DNA from: Collinsella ureilytica
Lineage (GTDB): Bacteria; Actinomycetota; Coriobacteriia; Coriobacteriales; Coriobacteriaceae
Assembly: GCF_019795105.1 (NCBI RefSeq)
Contig: NZ_JAIMFO010000004.1
Span: 539,236 to 603,235 of the forward strand
Reading direction: 5' to 3'
Length of the DNA stretch: 64,000 nucleotides
Positions 8,469 to 17,086 of this stretch are shown piece by piece; positions within the stretch are counted from its first letter, which is position 1; every line of letters starts with the position of its first letter. The notes beneath the pieces were generated by a model. It was given only the letters and a program-made list of their open reading frames with translations, searched no databases and was not told the DNA's origin. The position numbers were made by a program, and so were the translations under genes.

Positions 8469-9049
8469 AGCAGCACCTCCAGATAGTTTCGGATTTTTAC
8501 CTCAACACCAAGAGCGCGAGCGCAGGAAACCAGCTTCATAGGATCACAATTTCTGCTCTGCACATAAGCTTTCATCGCAGGAGAGACGATCTGAAGATCA
8601 GGCGTGCCTTGACCCCGGACGAGGTCGCAAAGCGTCCTTTCAACGTCATATGCCCTTACTGTGTTTCCGTACTCAGTCTCTACATTACAAAGGCCCAAGT
8701 CGAGAACATCATCGACGCAGGTACGGGAAATAACTCCTGCTTCCCTAGCAGAGCTTGCGTTATAGCTCCGAGGAAAAGTCATCGTAGGAGCGAAGGGTGC
8801 GCGGTCGGTCATACCAAGAAGAAAGAGTGCTGTATCGTCTGAAAAAACTCCTCGAGAAAATCTATGTTGCAGGATAAAAAGAGGGTCTTCCCACACGTCC
8901 GGAAGCGCGTAAAGTCCGCGATCTAGCTGAACGAGATCACCGATGCTTACGGCTTCTCTCAGCTTCCGCCTGGGAATACCGGCATCGGTCGCCTGCATCG
9001 AAGTAACATAGCCATTGCTAGCTGAGGCAATGTCCATTAGAGCGCCCAT
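8465..9049 (-). CDS. AbiEi-type antitoxin / transcriptional regulator, orphaned
   Basis: A 194-residue protein of the type IV AbiEi antitoxin family. An N-terminal winged-helix part reads VTSMQATDAGIPRRKLREAVSIGDLVQLDRGLYALPD, followed by the C-terminal domain with DDTALFLLGMTDRAP, YDVERTLCDLVRG and MKAYVQS. The start at 9049 is chosen for AAAGGAG six bases upstream. AbiEi represses its own operon and counters the AbiEii toxin. Here the toxin gene is only a short stub, so the antitoxin is alone next to tRNA-Phe. It may persist as a regulator or as an anti-addiction gene against related AbiE elements (inference). Confidence 0.85.
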   Translation of the reverse strand: MGALMDIASASNGYVTSMQATDAGIPRRKLREAVSIGDLVQLDRGLYALPDVWEDPLFILQHRFSRGVFSDDTALFLLGMTDRAPFAPTMTFPRSYNASSAREAGVISRTCVDDVLDLGLCNVETEYGNTVRAYDVERTLCDLVRGQGTPDLQIVSPAMKAYVQSRNCDPMKLVSCARALGVEVKIRNYLEVLL

Positions 9050-9085
9050 CGCAGCTCCTTTCCTGTGCGTACTATCACGCTTAAC

Positions 9086-9114
9086 ATTATCAATCATTCA
9101 GCGTGTATGTACAA
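9086..9114 (-). promoter_or_regulatory. Probable promoter of the AbiEi-type gene
   Basis: TTGTAC, 17 bases, GATAAT on the minus strand, about 35 bases before the ATG at 9049. AbiEi proteins usually bind inverted repeats in this position, but no clear repeat was identified. Confidence 0.5.
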
Positions 9115-9294
9115 TTCTGAGGCAAACTTGCTTTCCTTTCTGACGAACGTCACCCTCCTCCTCACTTTCCAAATTGAAGGCTCAATCAAGATGCACGTAT
9201 CCAGTCGGAGCGCCTGCGTTCTTTCCCGCACTATCTCTCTGAAGCTCCGTACTGCTCATAGCGACGCGAGACATAAGCGCTAACAGCTTGGGCA

Positions 9295-9849
9295 CTAGTC
9301 AGCGATGGAAAATCGCTCGAGCACAAAAGCAGATCCCGCACATGTCATAAAGCGCCACGGCTGAGCTGCTGCCTCCAATCTGAGGAGCTTGCCTTGAATA
9401 TCAAAGAAGGCGATATCGAGCGCAGAGCGCATAAAGCAGGTATGAACTGCGGAACAATTGGGAAATGCTAAAACAAACAGCGCGTTAGATACTGAAGAAG
9501 CTATCGAAGCTACTCCAGATACAGCTCGGTCAGATTTTAGCAGAAAAATCATGCCAAACAGCCGCTTAAAAAATGTGTCCGCCACGATGAGATGCGAGCC
9601 CTCCCAGCCAACACAGACAAGCGCTTGCTCAACAACTCCCCTCTCAATAGCCGACAATTCATGTTGGCTATGAGCTCGCTTTCTACCTCTCACCAGCGCA
9701 GGAGAAACGAGACAGCTCGAGGGCACAGCCTGGCTTTGAGGTCGCTGCTTACACTCATGCAAACAACCCCTTCGACGCCGCGCAGAAAGACTTTTCACCT
9801 GCGCAGCGGGCTCAAAACCAAAGCATGCTCTATCTCTCTTATTGCTCAT
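9295..9849 (-). CDS. DUF192-like protein at the end of the tad operon
   Basis: A 184-residue protein. Residues from about 85 onward resemble DUF192: ADTFFKRLFGMIFLL, then SAVHTCFMRSALDIAFFDIQG and a C-terminal GSAFVLERF. The first 80 residues are basic and Ser/Cys-rich without a recognised domain. The ATG at 9849 overlaps the TGA of the TadE-like gene as ATGA, so it is the last gene of the pilus operon. DUF192 proteins have no settled biochemical role, but in actinobacteria they often sit beside tad genes. A role in pilus assembly is suggested by position only. Confidence 0.65.
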   Translation of the reverse strand: MSNKRDRACFGFEPAAQVKSLSARRRRGCLHECKQRPQSQAVPSSCLVSPALVRGRKRAHSQHELSAIERGVVEQALVCVGWEGSHLIVADTFFKRLFGMIFLLKSDRAVSGVASIASSVSNALFVLAFPNCSAVHTCFMRSALDIAFFDIQGKLLRLEAAAQPWRFMTCAGSAFVLERFSIAD

Positions 9850-10334
9850 ATCACCACTCCTGGCCTCCACGGATCAATAACAATCTCTCGTGTATGCGAA
9901 AGCACAGCCGGAGCTCCCAGATCGACACCGGCAATAGACAGTTCTTGTGGCCAGGGGATATACCGCAGCGTGCAACGATACGTTCGCAGTGTCCCCACAA
10001 GGGCAAGTATGCTCTCGCTCGCCTGATGTGCTCCCTGGCCAGCTCCTGTGTCCACTGACACCTCAATCTCAACACGCTCATCATCCATTGCACGTACAAG
10101 CTCTGAGCGAATCACATCGGCAGAAGCTGCCGGTGCCGCGCCTTCGCCACCTACGGGTGAAGCGCCGTGAGCTAGTACCAAATCGGGTGCCGTCCGATCA
10201 AAACGAGCCACCGCCGATACAAAGATCATGAGATTCCACACGATGAGTGCACACACGATCAAGACAGGCGCGACAAGAGCCATCTCCACCGTTGCCTGGC
10301 CTCGGTTCTCTCGCCATATCTGATTCACGCTCAT
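9846..10334 (-). CDS. tadE: TadE-like minor pseudopilin
   Basis: A 162-residue protein with a TadE signature at its N-terminus: short charged leader, then GQATVEMALVAPVLI, with Glu at +5 after the Gly and a hydrophobic helix to about residue 40. The rest is presumably extracytoplasmic. TadE-type pseudopilins are cleaved by a prepilin peptidase and help Flp pilus assembly. The start overlaps the upstream TGA (ATGA) and the stop overlaps the DUF192-like gene. Confidence 0.85.
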   Translation of the reverse strand: MSVNQIWRENRGQATVEMALVAPVLIVCALIVWNLMIFVSAVARFDRTAPDLVLAHGASPVGGEGAAPAASADVIRSELVRAMDDERVEIEVSVDTGAGQGAHQASESILALVGTLRTYRCTLRYIPWPQELSIAGVDLGAPAVLSHTREIVIDPWRPGVVI

Positions 10335-12433
10335 GCTTGCCCACCCACCACATCTCCAACGCGGACGGCAAGTGGAATGGAGCCACCACCAGGTAAAGGA
10401 AGCTCAGCCAGTACAATCTCTTCACCTGCTAGGTGCTTTTCTGCCTCGTATCCTAAGGCAGCAAGTATTGCTGAGGGATCCGTAGTGCTCAAAGGAATCG
10501 ACCGAATGAGATCTTGCGTATTGGAAAGTCCCGGCATATCAGCATGAGCAAGCACAAGAGACGTATCGCAAAGCACAGGTTTTCGATAGCTAAGATCAAC
10601 CGGCTCAAGCCCAATACCTCGCATAATCGAGCGCACACGATCACCCAGCCAACGCGCAAGCGGACCGGCTCCAAGCATATCCAGGCCACCCATCATGCGT
10701 CCAAGCAAGGCATCGGCACCTTGAGCAATATCCCCATAGGAAATCAGCAAATCTCCCCATAGATCTAAAACGCTACCTACGATTCCAACAACTGGAGAAG
10801 CTCCTGCTTGGCGCTCGATATTTGAAAAGAATAAGCCCAGCATATTATTTTCACGCGTAGCTGGATCTGGAGCCAAGACCGCAGCCGCAATCGCCCCGCG
10901 CGAGCCTATGGCAGGAGTAGGAGCGAAAACGTCGGAAAACACAGAGGGCTCCTCAAGTGCACCCGACCCCACCAAGGCCACACAACCTTTTCGACCAGGA
11001 GGGGCAATGCGAGGGCGCTTACCCGCTAAGCGTGAGAGTGCATCTTCAAACGCATCTGCAGCACCTTCTGCCTCCTTTTTTGCCTGCCGTTCTAATGCAA
11101 GCTCCTTATTTCGAGATGTCTCGTAATCTTTCAGCGCCTCGGTAAATTCGCGCAAGTGATACTCAAAACCATTTTCTATGCTCGTTGAAGCTGCAGGCAC
11201 ACGTCCCAAATCAACCGTACTCATTGAGCAGATAGAGCAGATCGCCGCCTCGCTCGTATCAGTTGCAGAAATGGGTAGCAAAGCACCAGGGGCGCCAGGA
11301 GCACCCGGACAATCAGATCCATAATGCAAGGTGAGCTTTCCATCCTCGTATGTACTTGGCCACATCGCCTCTGAGTAGAGCGTTGACTCCTTGAGCTCGC
11401 GGATATTTCTGGGCAAGAGCGGTATGCGTACAATTACCTCTTCATCGGTTTCCTGGTACTCAGAAGCCTCCATTTCCTGGGATGCAAAGGCGTAAAACGC
11501 ACGACGAGCCGCAGCATCTGCCTGCGCTTTCACGCTCTTGCCCAAAACGGGATCATGGTCTTTTCGCCAGCGATAATACGCGCGAGCTCGATTCAGACCC
11601 ACTGTTGGATTCCAAGTAAGACTGGACGCATATCGTGGATTTTGATCCTCGGAAATGCCAGAGAGATGCCCCGCTCGCTCCCACATGCACATGCCAGATC
11701 GCCCGCAATCTGCCTCCCAGGCGCGACGTTTATCCTGCTCAGCCTCCTTTGAGGCCTCTGCTCGCGCGCGGGCAACTTCTCCCAGATCATGAGAGGCATC
11801 CCTCAAAGAATCGGTCGGCACTCCCACCTCATCGAGGGCAGGAAACTCAGAAGCAGACGCTCGTGGTATTGCAAGAGCTGTCCCGGCATATGAGATTCGT
11901 TCGCTTGATTGAGCAGCACAGGTTCGTGTAGCTGCAGCTGCCACGAGATACGGCAGGGCTTTTTCGAGCGTAGAAAGCCCGTTAGATGCTGAAGCGGCGA
12001 AGTCATTTCTCAGCTCAATCATTCTGAGCCCTGCTTCTACCGCCTGCTCTGCCGCAGCTGCGGCTCCCGGAATAAACAAGCCTGCCATACCCACACCAAG
12101 GGTACACATGCCGGTTAAACCCAAGGTCAAAATGCTCGCATCTACCACCGTAGCAGCCGTGTGATATGAGGAGACAACATTGGCACCAGAGAGCGCTGTG
12201 GCATCTGCCGCAACTTGAACATCTCCTGAACGTGCAAGCACCCACGCCGCGCTTGCAACCGAAAAAGTAAGGGCAAACACCATGAGCATGGATACCGCAG
12301 CGGTAAGACTCGTATATGCCCCTTCCTCCAAGAACAGGTCAATGCCCCATCGCGGCCGCAGACGCTTCCGCCGCTTGGCATCCTTCGTGCAAAACGGCCG
12401 TTCACGCACCCCAAACAGATACCCAGGATCCAT
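10331..12433 (-). CDS. TadG-like pilus-assembly membrane protein
   Basis: A 700-residue protein. Near the N-terminus a membrane helix (TAAVSMLMVFALTFSVASAAWVLA) is followed by VAADATALSGANV, which matches the TadG/Flp-assembly pattern of a single anchor plus a D-A-x-A-L-A-G-A-like motif. A second hydrophobic part (LTGMCTLGVGMAGLFIPGAAAAA) follows at about 100-130. The remainder is a large, Cys-containing, probably exported region with a charged stretch near 215-300. ATG 12433 has GAGGGAAGCT before it. It overlaps the preceding TadE-like gene by 32 bases. The length exceeds that of typical TadG. Confidence 0.7.
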   Translation of the reverse strand: MDPGYLFGVRERPFCTKDAKRRKRLRPRWGIDLFLEEGAYTSLTAAVSMLMVFALTFSVASAAWVLARSGDVQVAADATALSGANVVSSYHTAATVVDASILTLGLTGMCTLGVGMAGLFIPGAAAAAEQAVEAGLRMIELRNDFAASASNGLSTLEKALPYLVAAAATRTCAAQSSERISYAGTALAIPRASASEFPALDEVGVPTDSLRDASHDLGEVARARAEASKEAEQDKRRAWEADCGRSGMCMWERAGHLSGISEDQNPRYASSLTWNPTVGLNRARAYYRWRKDHDPVLGKSVKAQADAAARRAFYAFASQEMEASEYQETDEEVIVRIPLLPRNIRELKESTLYSEAMWPSTYEDGKLTLHYGSDCPGAPGAPGALLPISATDTSEAAICSICSMSTVDLGRVPAASTSIENGFEYHLREFTEALKDYETSRNKELALERQAKKEAEGAADAFEDALSRLAGKRPRIAPPGRKGCVALVGSGALEEPSVFSDVFAPTPAIGSRGAIAAAVLAPDPATRENNMLGLFFSNIERQAGASPVVGIVGSVLDLWGDLLISYGDIAQGADALLGRMMGGLDMLGAGPLARWLGDRVRSIMRGIGLEPVDLSYRKPVLCDTSLVLAHADMPGLSNTQDLIRSIPLSTTDPSAILAALGYEAEKHLAGEEIVLAELPLPGGGSIPLAVRVGDVVGGQA

Positions 12434-12908
12434 AGCTTCCCTCCAACCACGATGGTCGTCCGCGATAGGCAATCTCTGAACTCAGCTCTACGTCTCCTCG
12501 AGCATTGCGCGTGCCAAAGGCGGCTACAAATGCACCGAGAACTGGCAAGGGTCGTACCGCACCCGTAATCCCAACAGAAACCTCACCTGCTTCTCCACCA
12601 CGTGAAAGCTCAATGTCCCAAGCGAGTGGGCCGCCTGCATGAAAGATGGCGAGATCGGGCACAGCAGCAAGGCGACGCAGCGCAAAGGCTCGATACGCCT
12701 CATCGCCTTCATGCTCAGCCGTAATCATGAGGCGGGCGGTTTGAGCAGCTGCTGCTTCCATAACCGATTGGGTAAGCATCAAACAAACCGGCTGAAGCGC
12801 GAGCAAGATCAGAATGAGAAAAGCAGGCAGCAACAGCGCCGCCTCAACACTTGCCTGCGCAGTATCTTCGCGAAAGACATCTCTTGAACGTATCCCAACC
12901 TGTGTCAA
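12402..12908 (-). CDS. TadE-like minor pseudopilin (second copy)
   Basis: About 168 residues with TadE features: DVFREDTAQASVEAALLLPAFLILILLAL as charged leader plus pilin helix (QASVEAALLLP), then an extracytoplasmic domain. The start is uncertain. TTG at 12908 gives a leader of normal length but has a weak ribosome site; ATG at 12968 would overlap the upstream minor pilin gene. Its C-terminus overlaps the start of the TadG-like gene by 32 bases. Confidence 0.75.
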   Translation of the reverse strand: MTQVGIRSRDVFREDTAQASVEAALLLPAFLILILLALQPVCLMLTQSVMEAAAAQTARLMITAEHEGDEAYRAFALRRLAAVPDLAIFHAGGPLAWDIELSRGGEAGEVSVGITGAVRPLPVLGAFVAAFGTRNARGDVELSSEIAYRGRPSWLEGSYGSWVSVWGA

Positions 12909-12924
12909 ACGCAGGGTCCATCGC

Positions 12925-13233
12925 TTAGTACAGGGCAATATCAAAAAGCCCTGAGCCGCCAAGCACATGAGAAGTCGCACGTTCAACCAAGCGAGCGAGC
13001 ACGCCTGCTTCAGCTGCACGCCAGATCGCTGCAATCCCCAGCACAATCGAGAGTATCGCCATCGTTGCCAGAGCATACTCAAGCGTTCCTTGAGCCGCCT
13101 CTTCAGCAGCAAAGGCCTTAAGGCACCGCAACACCTTTGAGCACGGTGTGAACACATCATTCTGCATACTCCCCTCCTCTGAAGTACTCACGGCGCTCGG
13201 AGTGACCAACGGTATGAGCGCGCCATTCTGCAT
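12925..13233 (-). CDS. Flp/TadE-type minor pilin with duplicated start
   Basis: A small pilin-like protein (102 residues from 13233, 80 from 13167). The core EEAAQGTLEYALATMAILSI is a type IVb prepilin motif with Glu at +5 and Tyr at +6 after the likely cleavage before Gln, followed by a hydrophobic helix. Two in-frame starts, each with GGAGGGGAGT and encoding Met-Gln-Asn, lie 66 bases apart because of a 20-base direct repeat. Either could be used. It lies within the pilus operon between an unknown gene and a TadE-like gene. Confidence 0.75.
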   Translation of the reverse strand: MQNGALIPLVTPSAVSTSEEGSMQNDVFTPCSKVLRCLKAFAAEEAAQGTLEYALATMAILSIVLGIAAIWRAAEAGVLARLVERATSHVLGGSGLFDIALY

Positions 13234-13243
13234 ACTCCCCTCC
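13158..13243 (-). repeat. 20-base direct repeat carrying two ribosome sites and starts
   Basis: The 20-base sequence containing GGAGGGGAGT and ATGCAGAATG (minus strand) occurs at 13158-13177 and 13224-13243. Spacing is 66 bases, an exact number of codons, so both starts are in the same frame. Confidence 0.85.
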
Positions 13244-13248
13244 GCTTT

Positions 13249-13725
13249 TCATTGCACACCAACTCCTTGGAACGCAATCCGCAGCACACGCACGCTCGAA
13301 AGCTCATCAGCCTCATCCGCATGCACCATCACTAGGTCGACTGAACCAGTAGCGGCGCGAATCAAAGCGCCCCAGATATTGCCATGAATATCCAAATAGC
13401 CACTGGTCTTTAAGGTGTAACCCCCGGCATCGCGGTAGCTCGTGAGCAGCATTTCCGCTGTTTCAGGCAGGCTTTTAGCCTCCTCCCATCCAAGCGGAAC
13501 TGCCTCGCTCGCATGCCTTGACTCTATCTGTGCTAAATCGTCCAAAAAGCTCGCTTGAGAACTGGAACGCGCAGGTGCATCAAGAGCCTCTTGTACACGC
13601 TCAACATCTTGCTCAAGCGTAGATGGAATATCGTCTCCAGTCCCTGGATGTAGCCAAACCAAAATGGCGCACGCACAGGTGAGTGCCGCAGCAGGCGGCA
13701 ACCACACACGAACACGCCCGCTCAT
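13249..13725 (-). CDS. Unrecognised exported protein of the tad operon
   Basis: A 158-residue protein with an N-terminal signal or anchor (VWLPPAAALTCACAILVWL). The exported part is acidic (EQDVERVQEALD, FLDDLAQIESRHASE) and ends with a compact region containing YRDAGGYTLKTSGYLDIHGNIWGALIRAATGSVDLVMVHADEADELSSVRVLRI. No family is recognised. Its ATG overlaps the flp stop as ATGA and it lies between two pilin genes, so a role in pilus structure or assembly is likely from context. Confidence 0.7.
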   Translation of the reverse strand: MSGRVRVWLPPAAALTCACAILVWLHPGTGDDIPSTLEQDVERVQEALDAPARSSSQASFLDDLAQIESRHASEAVPLGWEEAKSLPETAEMLLTSYRDAGGYTLKTSGYLDIHGNIWGALIRAATGSVDLVMVHADEADELSSVRVLRIAFQGVGVQ

Positions 13726-13925
13726 AAGCTATTGATCCCAGATGAAATGGCATCCCAAAGCTCTGTGATCTTCCCTCTAAATGCAATGATCGCAATGATG
13801 GCAATCACCACCAACACGCCAACAAGGATGGCGTACTCAGTCGTGCCTTGGGCTCGCTCTTCTTGTGCCAAAAGAGCCAGCCGTTTCATACCTCTTGCTA
13901 ATGCCGTGCTCATGCCCTCAAACAT
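13722..13925 (-). CDS. flp: Flp-type major pilin
   Basis: A 67-residue prepilin: basic leader, then EERAQGTTEYAILVGVLV with Glu/Tyr at +5/+6 after the presumed cleavage before Gln, a long hydrophobic helix (about 31-49) and a short C-terminal tail GKITELWDAISSGINSL. These are the features of Flp pilins that polymerise into Tad pili. GAGGT precedes the ATG. It follows tadC by 7 bases. Confidence 0.88.
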   Translation of the reverse strand: MFEGMSTALARGMKRLALLAQEERAQGTTEYAILVGVLVVIAIIAIIAFRGKITELWDAISSGINSL

Positions 13926-13932
13926 AGATACC

Positions 13933-14571
13933 TCATTTCATTCCGCCCGCTGCAAATAGCGGACCTAATATGGACAACAAAAGTGCCGGCAAGATGAGGG
14001 TGCCGGTAGGGATCAGGAGCTTCACAGGAGCCCGTTCAATCTGGCGCTCCACTTCTGAGCGATGAGCTGCACGGCACTCCTTGCCCTGCGCCGCGAGCGT
14101 TTCTGCAAGCGGGGCACCCAAATGCAGCGAACGACCAATTGCTGCAGCAAAGGGTTCAAGCGCTTTAACTCCGGCTTGAACCGCCACCTGATGCAAAGCT
14201 TCCTCACGGGTAGTCAGCCCCATCTGCCAGCTGAGTTTTGCCTCAGCCATCAAGCGCGCAAGGACACTCTTACGTTCTGCGCAAAACACCTCAAGTGCAG
14301 CATCAAAAGAAAGGCCAGCTCGCAAGCCAAGCTGCAAAACGTCAATCATTTCTGTTACATCTGCAAGGCCTGGTGCAGATGCGCGAGCATGACCTCCAGC
14401 TAAGGTGTGCAAGCGCTCAAAGATCGGAAGAGCGAAGCGGTGAAGCTGCTGCCCAAGATGGCGTACCGCTCCCATCAGCTCTACTCCGTCTCCTCCCGTA
14501 AGCCTCCAAGTAAAACCTGTGCAAGCCACCACCATAAGTGCTGCCAGGCTCATAACCATCGCTTCGTTCAT
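13933..14571 (-). CDS. tadC: TadC inner-membrane platform protein
   Basis: A 212-residue type II secretion F-domain protein. N-terminal membrane helix (MVMSLAALMVVACTGF), a cytoplasmic part (LQLGLRAGLSFDAALEVF, LEPFAAAIGRSLHLGAPLAETLAAQ) and C-terminal helix (LLIPTGTLILPALLLSILGPLF). TadB and TadC form the membrane platform for TadA. The start at 14571 overlaps the tadB stop as TGATG, so a longer upstream frame is rejected. Confidence 0.9.
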   Translation of the reverse strand: MNEAMVMSLAALMVVACTGFTWRLTGGDGVELMGAVRHLGQQLHRFALPIFERLHTLAGGHARASAPGLADVTEMIDVLQLGLRAGLSFDAALEVFCAERKSVLARLMAEAKLSWQMGLTTREEALHQVAVQAGVKALEPFAAAIGRSLHLGAPLAETLAAQGKECRAAHRSEVERQIERAPVKLLIPTGTLILPALLLSILGPLFAAGGMK

Positions 14572-15794
14572 CAGAGCCTCACCTGCATAATTTTTTTGAT
14601 AATGAGCCAGGCCACCAGATTGAGTGACAGAGCAAACACCATGGATAACGCACCCACCGGGCAAGCTATTCCACGACGAAAGTCTTGAGAAAGCAGCGAG
14701 AGCGCTCCGGCCATGGCCACCGGCATCAGCCCTACCATCCGAGCAGACATTCGTGCCTGAGCGGTTTTAACATCCAAGAGCCGCCGTAACTCAATGCGAG
14801 CGCCCACGAGCTGAGTTGCACGCCCTAAAAGATCTTGCATGGGCGCACCGGTGCGTTCAGATACCTTTAATGCGAGGGTCACCAAGTTCAATCCAGCAAC
14901 AGGCAAGCGTATGAGCAAGGCATCGAGAGCTTGAGTGGCCGGGATCCCACAATCAATGGCAAGGCTCACGCGGGTAAACTCCGGACGAATTGGCTCAGAC
15001 GCATGCCCACCTACAAAACGCATGGCCTGCGAGAGCGAACAGCCCGAACCCAAGGCAGCAGACAGGGCACCAAAGGCCTCAGGCATAGCAGCCTCAAGCT
15101 CCTGATTTCGCTGGCGGGCGCGCATGCGCCCTTTAGCTATGAGCAACACCCCAGGAAGAGCCGCCATGGGCAGAAAGACAACAGGCGCTCCCGCAATGAG
15201 TACCCCCACCATGCCCGACGCAAGCGATCCCACTATGAACAGCCCGAGATGGGCTTGGCTCAGACGTAGATGATTCACCACTCCGGCTGTGCTACCTGCC
15301 GTCTGGTCGATGTATGACACAAAGGACGAGCCTGAAATCTGATCAGCTGCGCTACTGGCTCCCTGTCTTATACGCCGGCTTGCCGAAATATCAAACTCCT
15401 GATGTGTGGGGGCGACCATACGGCGTTTTTCCTGCGCACGAGCAGGTGAGCTCCCAAGTATCCGACTGACCAGCGGCAACTCGCTCAATTCGCGAAGTAC
15501 TCGAGCAAGCAATCCGTCTCCATCTGATTTGCATCCCAGTTGCATGGCAAAACCACCCAGGTGCGTTGCAAGCGCTGCAAACCAATGGCGCATTCCCCCG
15601 AATCGATCCTCGAGGCCAGAGGGAGCTGATCGTGCAAAGCGAGCGTTTGTACCGGCAGCTTTACCCGCCCCACGCAGACCACCAAAGCCAGAGCGGCCAT
15701 ACTTGCCATAGCCGGTGAGCTGTAAGTCTACAAGCGCTACAAAAACTGACAGGCCAGCAAACAAGCCTACGCCGATGGGCATGAACGTCTCCAT
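14571..15794 (-). CDS. tadB: TadB inner-membrane platform protein
   Basis: A 407-residue F-domain protein, longer than usual TadB because of an insert of about 130 residues (roughly 20-150) rich in Gly, Ser and Arg between the first helix and the core. The core has helices around VGSLASGMVGVLIAGAPVVFLP and a cytoplasmic T2SSF part (EAFGALSAALGSGCSLSQAMRFVG, LVTLALKVSERTGAPMQDLL). The last helix ends WLIIKKIMQVRL. GGAGGTAGAAGC precedes ATG 15794, and the gene overlaps tadA by 28 bases. Confidence 0.88.
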   Translation of the reverse strand: METFMPIGVGLFAGLSVFVALVDLQLTGYGKYGRSGFGGLRGAGKAAGTNARFARSAPSGLEDRFGGMRHWFAALATHLGGFAMQLGCKSDGDGLLARVLRELSELPLVSRILGSSPARAQEKRRMVAPTHQEFDISASRRIRQGASSAADQISGSSFVSYIDQTAGSTAGVVNHLRLSQAHLGLFIVGSLASGMVGVLIAGAPVVFLPMAALPGVLLIAKGRMRARQRNQELEAAMPEAFGALSAALGSGCSLSQAMRFVGGHASEPIRPEFTRVSLAIDCGIPATQALDALLIRLPVAGLNLVTLALKVSERTGAPMQDLLGRATQLVGARIELRRLLDVKTAQARMSARMVGLMPVAMAGALSLLSQDFRRGIACPVGALSMVFALSLNLVAWLIIKKIMQVRL

Positions 15795-17086
15795 GCTTCT
15801 ACCTCCTCCCAACTCAGGGCACCCGCACGACAAGCATCTTCAATAAAGACCGGCTCTTGTATGAGAGCCCAACTTGCATCCGCTTGATGAAAAGAAACGT
15901 ACTCGGTCAGGCGCACGCCCCCGCCAGCTGCTCGGCTCACTCCCGAAAATCCAGCTACAAAACGGCGTCCATCTGCACGCCGAAGCGACATCACAATCCC
16001 GTCAATTGCCATAGCGATTTGCTCTTCAATAAGGTCACTCGGAAGATCAATTCCATAACGGGCAAGCAACGTGAGCCGCACAATCGTCTCTTCAGCACTT
16101 CCTGCATGAAGCGTTGTGAGCGAGCCATCGTGCCCGGTATTCATAGCCTGCAACATGTCAATGCACTCGGCACCGCGCACCTCACCAACAACAATCCGAT
16201 CAGGCCGCATACGCAAGGCATTTGCCACCAAGTCTCGAATAGATACCGCTCCCTCTCCTTCAATGGAAGCGGTACGAGACTCAAGCCTCACCACATGCGG
16301 ATGATGGTCAAATCTGAGTTCAGCTGAGTCTTCAATCGTCACAATCCGCTCTTTGAGCGGAATCTCAGATGAAAGGGCATTTAGCAGCGTGGTTTTTCCC
16401 GAGCCAGTGCCTCCAGCAACCGCCAGATCCTGTCTCAGTCTGACCGCAAATGAAAGGAGCTGGGCGTACCACTCAGGCAGAGCTCGTAGGGCTACAAGCT
16501 CCTGAAGCGTGCCAATACGATCCGAAAACTTCCTGATCGTTAAGAGCGGGCCATCAAGTGCAATAGGAGGAATGACTGCATTGACTCGGTAGCCATTGGA
16601 AAGCCGAGCATTTACCAAGGGGCTTCGCTCGTCGATACGCCTGCCAATAGGAGAAATAATCCGATCAATAATGATTCTGATCTGTTCTTCAGACTCAAAG
16701 AGAGCACCTAAGGGATGCAGCGTACCAGCACGTTCAAAAAAGGCTGAACCGGCTCCGTTCACCATAATCTCTGTAATCGCATCATCTTCAAGTAAGGACT
16801 GCAAAGGGCCGAGCCCCACCACATCATCCAAGATTCGATCAGCCAGCTCATCTCGCTGGTGCGCCTCCATCGTGCTCGGAGCTGCAGTATTGAGCACCGC
16901 CTCCACCGCTGGCCGAAGCTCTTCTCGAGCACTCTGAGGCTCCGCTTCAGCAATGCGAGCCACCTCGCTCAGGCCAACGCGCTCAAGCAGGGCACGCTTT
17001 GCCTCATCTTTTAAGGCGCGCATGTTTTCAAACTCTGGGTCTTGAATCTCGAGCCCAGCTTGATGCACGCGCTTCGCTAAGCTCAT
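15767..17086 (-). CDS. tadA: TadA/CpaF pilus-assembly ATPase
   Basis: A 439-residue secretion ATPase of the VirB11/PulE superfamily that powers Flp pilus export. Walker A is [14 protein letters not shown], the Asp box region is [12 protein letters not shown], Walker B is [13 protein letters not shown], and the His-box region is [14 protein letters not shown]. The N-terminal domain has [13 protein letters not shown]-like and [10 protein letters not shown] motifs typical of CpaF. Its ATG overlaps the tadZ stop (ATGA). Confidence 0.95.
   Translation of the reverse strand: MSLAKRVHQAGLEIQDPEFENMRALKDEAKRALLERVGLSEVARIAEAEPQSAREELRPAVEAVLNTAAPSTMEAHQRDELADRILDDVVGLGPLQSLLEDDAITEIMVNGAGSAFFERAGTLHPLGALFESEEQIRIIIDRIISPIGRRIDERSPLVNARLSNGYRVNAVIPPIALDGPLLTIRKFSDRIGTLQELVALRALPEWYAQLLSFAVRLRQDLAVAGGTGSGKTTLLNALSSEIPLKERIVTIEDSAELRFDHHPHVVRLESRTASIEGEGAVSIRDLVANALRMRPDRIVVGEVRGAECIDMLQAMNTGHDGSLTTLHAGSAEETIVRLTLLARYGIDLPSDLIEEQIAMAIDGIVMSLRRADGRRFVAGFSGVSRAAGGGVRLTEYVSFHQADASWALIQEPVFIEDACRAGALSWEEVEAWRRSCPSA

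Noticed and set aside
9065-9283. 72-codon plus-strand frame upstream of the AbiEi gene
   Set aside because: It overlaps the AbiEi promoter region on the other strand and has no ribosome site or protein-like domain.
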